A stretch of 10,302 nt of DNA, taken from NCBI GenBank assembly GCA_947475495.1, contig CANJNX010000009.1:1-10302 (forward strand), given 5' to 3'. The notes beneath the pieces were generated by a model. That model was not told where the DNA came from. It worked only from the letters and a program-made list of their open reading frames with translations, and made no database searches. The translations under genes and the position numbers were made by a program. Shown piece by piece: positions 8,651 to 10,302 of this stretch; within the stretch, counting starts at the first letter, position 1, and each line of letters starts with the position of its first letter. Source of the stretch: Comamonadaceae bacterium (GTDB lineage Bacteria; Pseudomonadota; Gammaproteobacteria; Burkholderiales; Burkholderiaceae_C).

Positions 8651-9900
8651 CGGTCAATCTCTCCAAAAACAATATCCATCGTGCCAATGATGGACACCGC
8701 GTCCGCAATCATGTGACCTTTGGCCATCTCATTGAGACCTGCCAAATGGGCAAAACCCGGGGGGCGAATTTTGAGTCGGTAGGGCTTATTCGCGCCGTCA
8801 CTGACGATGTAGATACCGAACTCACCCTTGGGATGCTCAACCGCAGCGTAAGCTTCGCCTTCGGGCACGTGGAAACCTTCGGTGAACAATTTGAAGTGAT
8901 GTATCAACCCTTCCATATTGGTTTTCATGGACTCACGAGATGGCGGGGCCACCTTGTGGTTGTCAGTGATCACCGGACCCGGGTTGGCTCTGAGCCAGGC
9001 AACGCATTGCTCGATGATGCGGTTGGACTGCTTCATCTCTTCCATACGCACCAAGTAGCGGTCATACACATCACCGGTCTTGCCCACAGGAATATCAAAA
9101 TCCATTTGGTCGTACACATCGTAGGGCTGCTTTTTGCGCAAGTCCCAAGCGATGCCTGAACCACGCAACATCGGCCCAGTGAAGCCCATATTGAGAGCCC
9201 GCTCTGGGCTGACAATGCCGATATTGACCGTACGCTGCTTCCAGATGCGGTTATCGGTCAAGAGGGTGTGGTACTCCTCCAAACACGCAGGAAAGCGCTG
9301 GGTAAAGTCGTCGATGAAATCGAGCAAGGAACCTTGTCGGTTTTTATTGAGTTCAGCCACGCCTTTGGCGTTGCGAACGCGACTTGCTTTGAATTGGGGC
9401 ATGCTGTCAGGCAAATCACGGTACACCCCACCCGGACGGAAATAAGCGGCATGCATACGGGCACCGCTGGCGGCTTCATACATGTCAAACAGGTCTTCAC
9501 GCTCACGGAAGGTGTAAATCAAAATCGTGGAGCTGCCGCAATCATTGCCGTGGGAACCCAACCACATGAGGTGATTGAGCAAGCGCGTAATTTCTGCAAA
9601 CATCACGCGGATGTATTGCGCGCGAACCGGCACCTCGATGCCTAACAACTTTTCAATGGCCAAGCAGTAGGCATGCTCGTTGCACATCATGGACACGTAA
9701 TCGAGCCGGTCCATATAGGGCAGCGCTTGCATATAGGTTTTGGTTTCAGCCAGTTTTTCGGTTGCGCGGTGCAGCAAACCAATGTGCGGGTCTGCCCGCT
9801 GAATCACCTCACCGTCGAGCTCCAAGACCAAGCGCAAGACGCCGTGGGCCGCAGGATGCTGGGGCCCAAAATTGAGGGTGTAGTTTTTAATTTCAGCCAT
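8647..9900 (-). CDS. nuoD: NADH-quinone oxidoreductase subunit D (NuoD), 49-kDa-type
   Basis: NuoD forms the quinone-binding pocket together with NuoB and descends from the large subunit of [NiFe] hydrogenases. The protein has 417 residues and is a separate gene, not fused to nuoC as in E. coli. The N-terminal block [15 protein letters not shown] contains the conserved H19, and [14 protein letters not shown] contains Y68; both positions are implicated in binding the quinone headgroup in other species. Further family blocks are [43 protein letters not shown] and [10 protein letters not shown], and it ends in DIVFGEIDR. At 117-124 it reads HGNDCGSS instead of the widespread ALDxGA-type form. 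The start at 9900 lies 12 bp after the nuoC stop without a clear ribosome binding site. The 3' end overlaps nuoE by 4 nt. Confidence 0.98.
   Translation of the reverse strand: MAEIKNYTLNFGPQHPAAHGVLRLVLELDGEVIQRADPHIGLLHRATEKLAETKTYMQALPYMDRLDYVSMMCNEHAYCLAIEKLLGIEVPVRAQYIRVMFAEITRLLNHLMWLGSHGNDCGSSTILIYTFREREDLFDMYEAASGARMHAAYFRPGGVYRDLPDSMPQFKASRVRNAKGVAELNKNRQGSLLDFIDDFTQRFPACLEEYHTLLTDNRIWKQRTVNIGIVSPERALNMGFTGPMLRGSGIAWDLRKKQPYDVYDQMDFDIPVGKTGDVYDRYLVRMEEMKQSNRIIEQCVAWLRANPGPVITDNHKVAPPSRESMKTNMEGLIHHFKLFTEGFHVPEGEAYAAVEHPKGEFGIYIVSDGANKPYRLKIRPPGFAHLAGLNEMAKGHMIADAVSIIGTMDIVFGEIDR
8659..8664 (-). promoter_or_regulatory. Ribosome binding site of nuoE
   Basis: The minus strand reads GGAGAG, 8 nt before the nuoE ATG at 8650 and inside the nuoD 3' end. 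It decides in favour of the first ATG over the in-frame ATG at 8635, which has no comparable site. Confidence 0.6.
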
Positions 9901-9912
9901 GCACTCAACTGC

Positions 9913-10302
9913 TTACTGCAGGCCTCCGTAATGGTCTTCGCGAATAATGCGCGGCGTGATTTCGCGTGTTTCAATGGTGACGGGTTGGTACACCACACGC
10001 GCCTGCTCCGCGTCGTAGCGCATTTCAACGTGGCCCGTGGTGGGGAAGTCTTTTCGGAAAGGATGGCCGATAAAACCGTAATCGGTGAGGATTCGGCGCA
10101 AATCTTCGTGGCCTTCAAAGACCACGCCAAACAAATCAAAGGCTTCGCGTTCAAACCAGTTGGCAGCGTTCCAAATGTCATTGACTGATTCGACCATGGG
10201 CATGCTGTCATCTTCAGCAAACACTTTCAGACGCACCCGCTGGTTCAAGCTGATCGACAGCAAATGGCTCACGATGCAATAGCGTGGTCCTTCGTGTTGG
10301 CC
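9913..10302 (-). CDS. nuoC: NADH-quinone oxidoreductase subunit C (NuoC), C-terminal part
   Basis: The visible 129 residues are the C-terminal part of NuoC, the 30-kDa-type structural subunit of the complex I connecting module that docks on NuoD. The reading frame is open to the right edge, so the N-terminal part lies outside; the codon at 10272 is GTG read as an internal valine, not a start. The family signature is clear: [24 protein letters not shown] (visible residues 49-72) followed by [15 protein letters not shown] (73-87), and the C-terminal [12 protein letters not shown]. The frequent proline of GHPDLRR is glutamate here. The TAA stop at 9915-9913 is 12 bp before nuoD. There is no sign of a nuoCD fusion. 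Confidence 0.96.
   Translation of the reverse strand, partial: GQHEGPRYCIVSHLLSISLNQRVRLKVFAEDDSMPMVESVNDIWNAANWFEREAFDLFGVVFEGHEDLRRILTDYGFIGHPFRKDFPTTGHVEMRYDAEQARVVYQPVTIETREITPRIIREDHYGGLQ

Noticed and set aside
9913..10272. NuoC as a short complete gene starting at the GTG at 10272.
   Set aside because: The frame stays open to the window edge and the visible part lacks the N-terminal portion of NuoC, so the GTG is an internal valine codon.

Overview
The window is an uninterrupted stretch of a nuo operon, which encodes the proton-pumping NADH:quinone oxidoreductase (NDH-1, respiratory complex I). All genes are on the minus strand, so transcription runs from the high-coordinate end towards position 1. 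The order is nuoC (3' part), nuoD, nuoE, nuoF, nuoG, nuoH, nuoI, nuoJ, nuoK, nuoL and the first 14 codons of nuoM. The operon runs off both edges; nuoA and nuoB are expected beyond the right edge, and the rest of nuoM plus nuoN beyond the left.

The organism is most likely a betaproteobacterium of the order Burkholderiales, probably Comamonadaceae-like. This rests on separate nuoC and nuoD genes (fused in E. coli), the canonical gene order, a NuoG without N7-cluster cysteines, and the overall character of NuoI, NuoH, NuoJ and NuoD. The base composition looks moderate rather than very GC-rich, but I did not count it. The family-level placement is an inference from memory of related sequences and needs a database search.

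Layout: the peripheral arm lies to the right. NuoF (FMN, NADH, cluster N3), NuoE (N1a) and NuoG (N1b, N4, N5) form the NADH-oxidising module. NuoC, NuoD and NuoI (N6a, N6b) belong to the connecting module that passes electrons to quinone. The membrane arm lies to the left: NuoH forms the quinone-cavity heel, NuoJ and NuoK the E-channel region, and NuoL and NuoM are antiporter-like proton-pumping subunits. Hallmark residues are present in every complete gene and no frameshift or premature stop was found.

The genes are packed very tightly. Four junctions (D/E, E/F, G/H, J/K) are 4-nt ATGA stop/start overlaps, and the other gaps are 7 to 25 bp. There is no gene-free stretch of note, and no visible internal terminator, mobile element, RNA gene or CRISPR. 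I saw no sign of a new system. The points worth a look are small variations: a nine-histidine loop in NuoL, absence of the N7 ligands in NuoG, a divergent motif in NuoD, a hydrophilic tail on NuoJ and one unusually strong ribosome binding site before nuoH.
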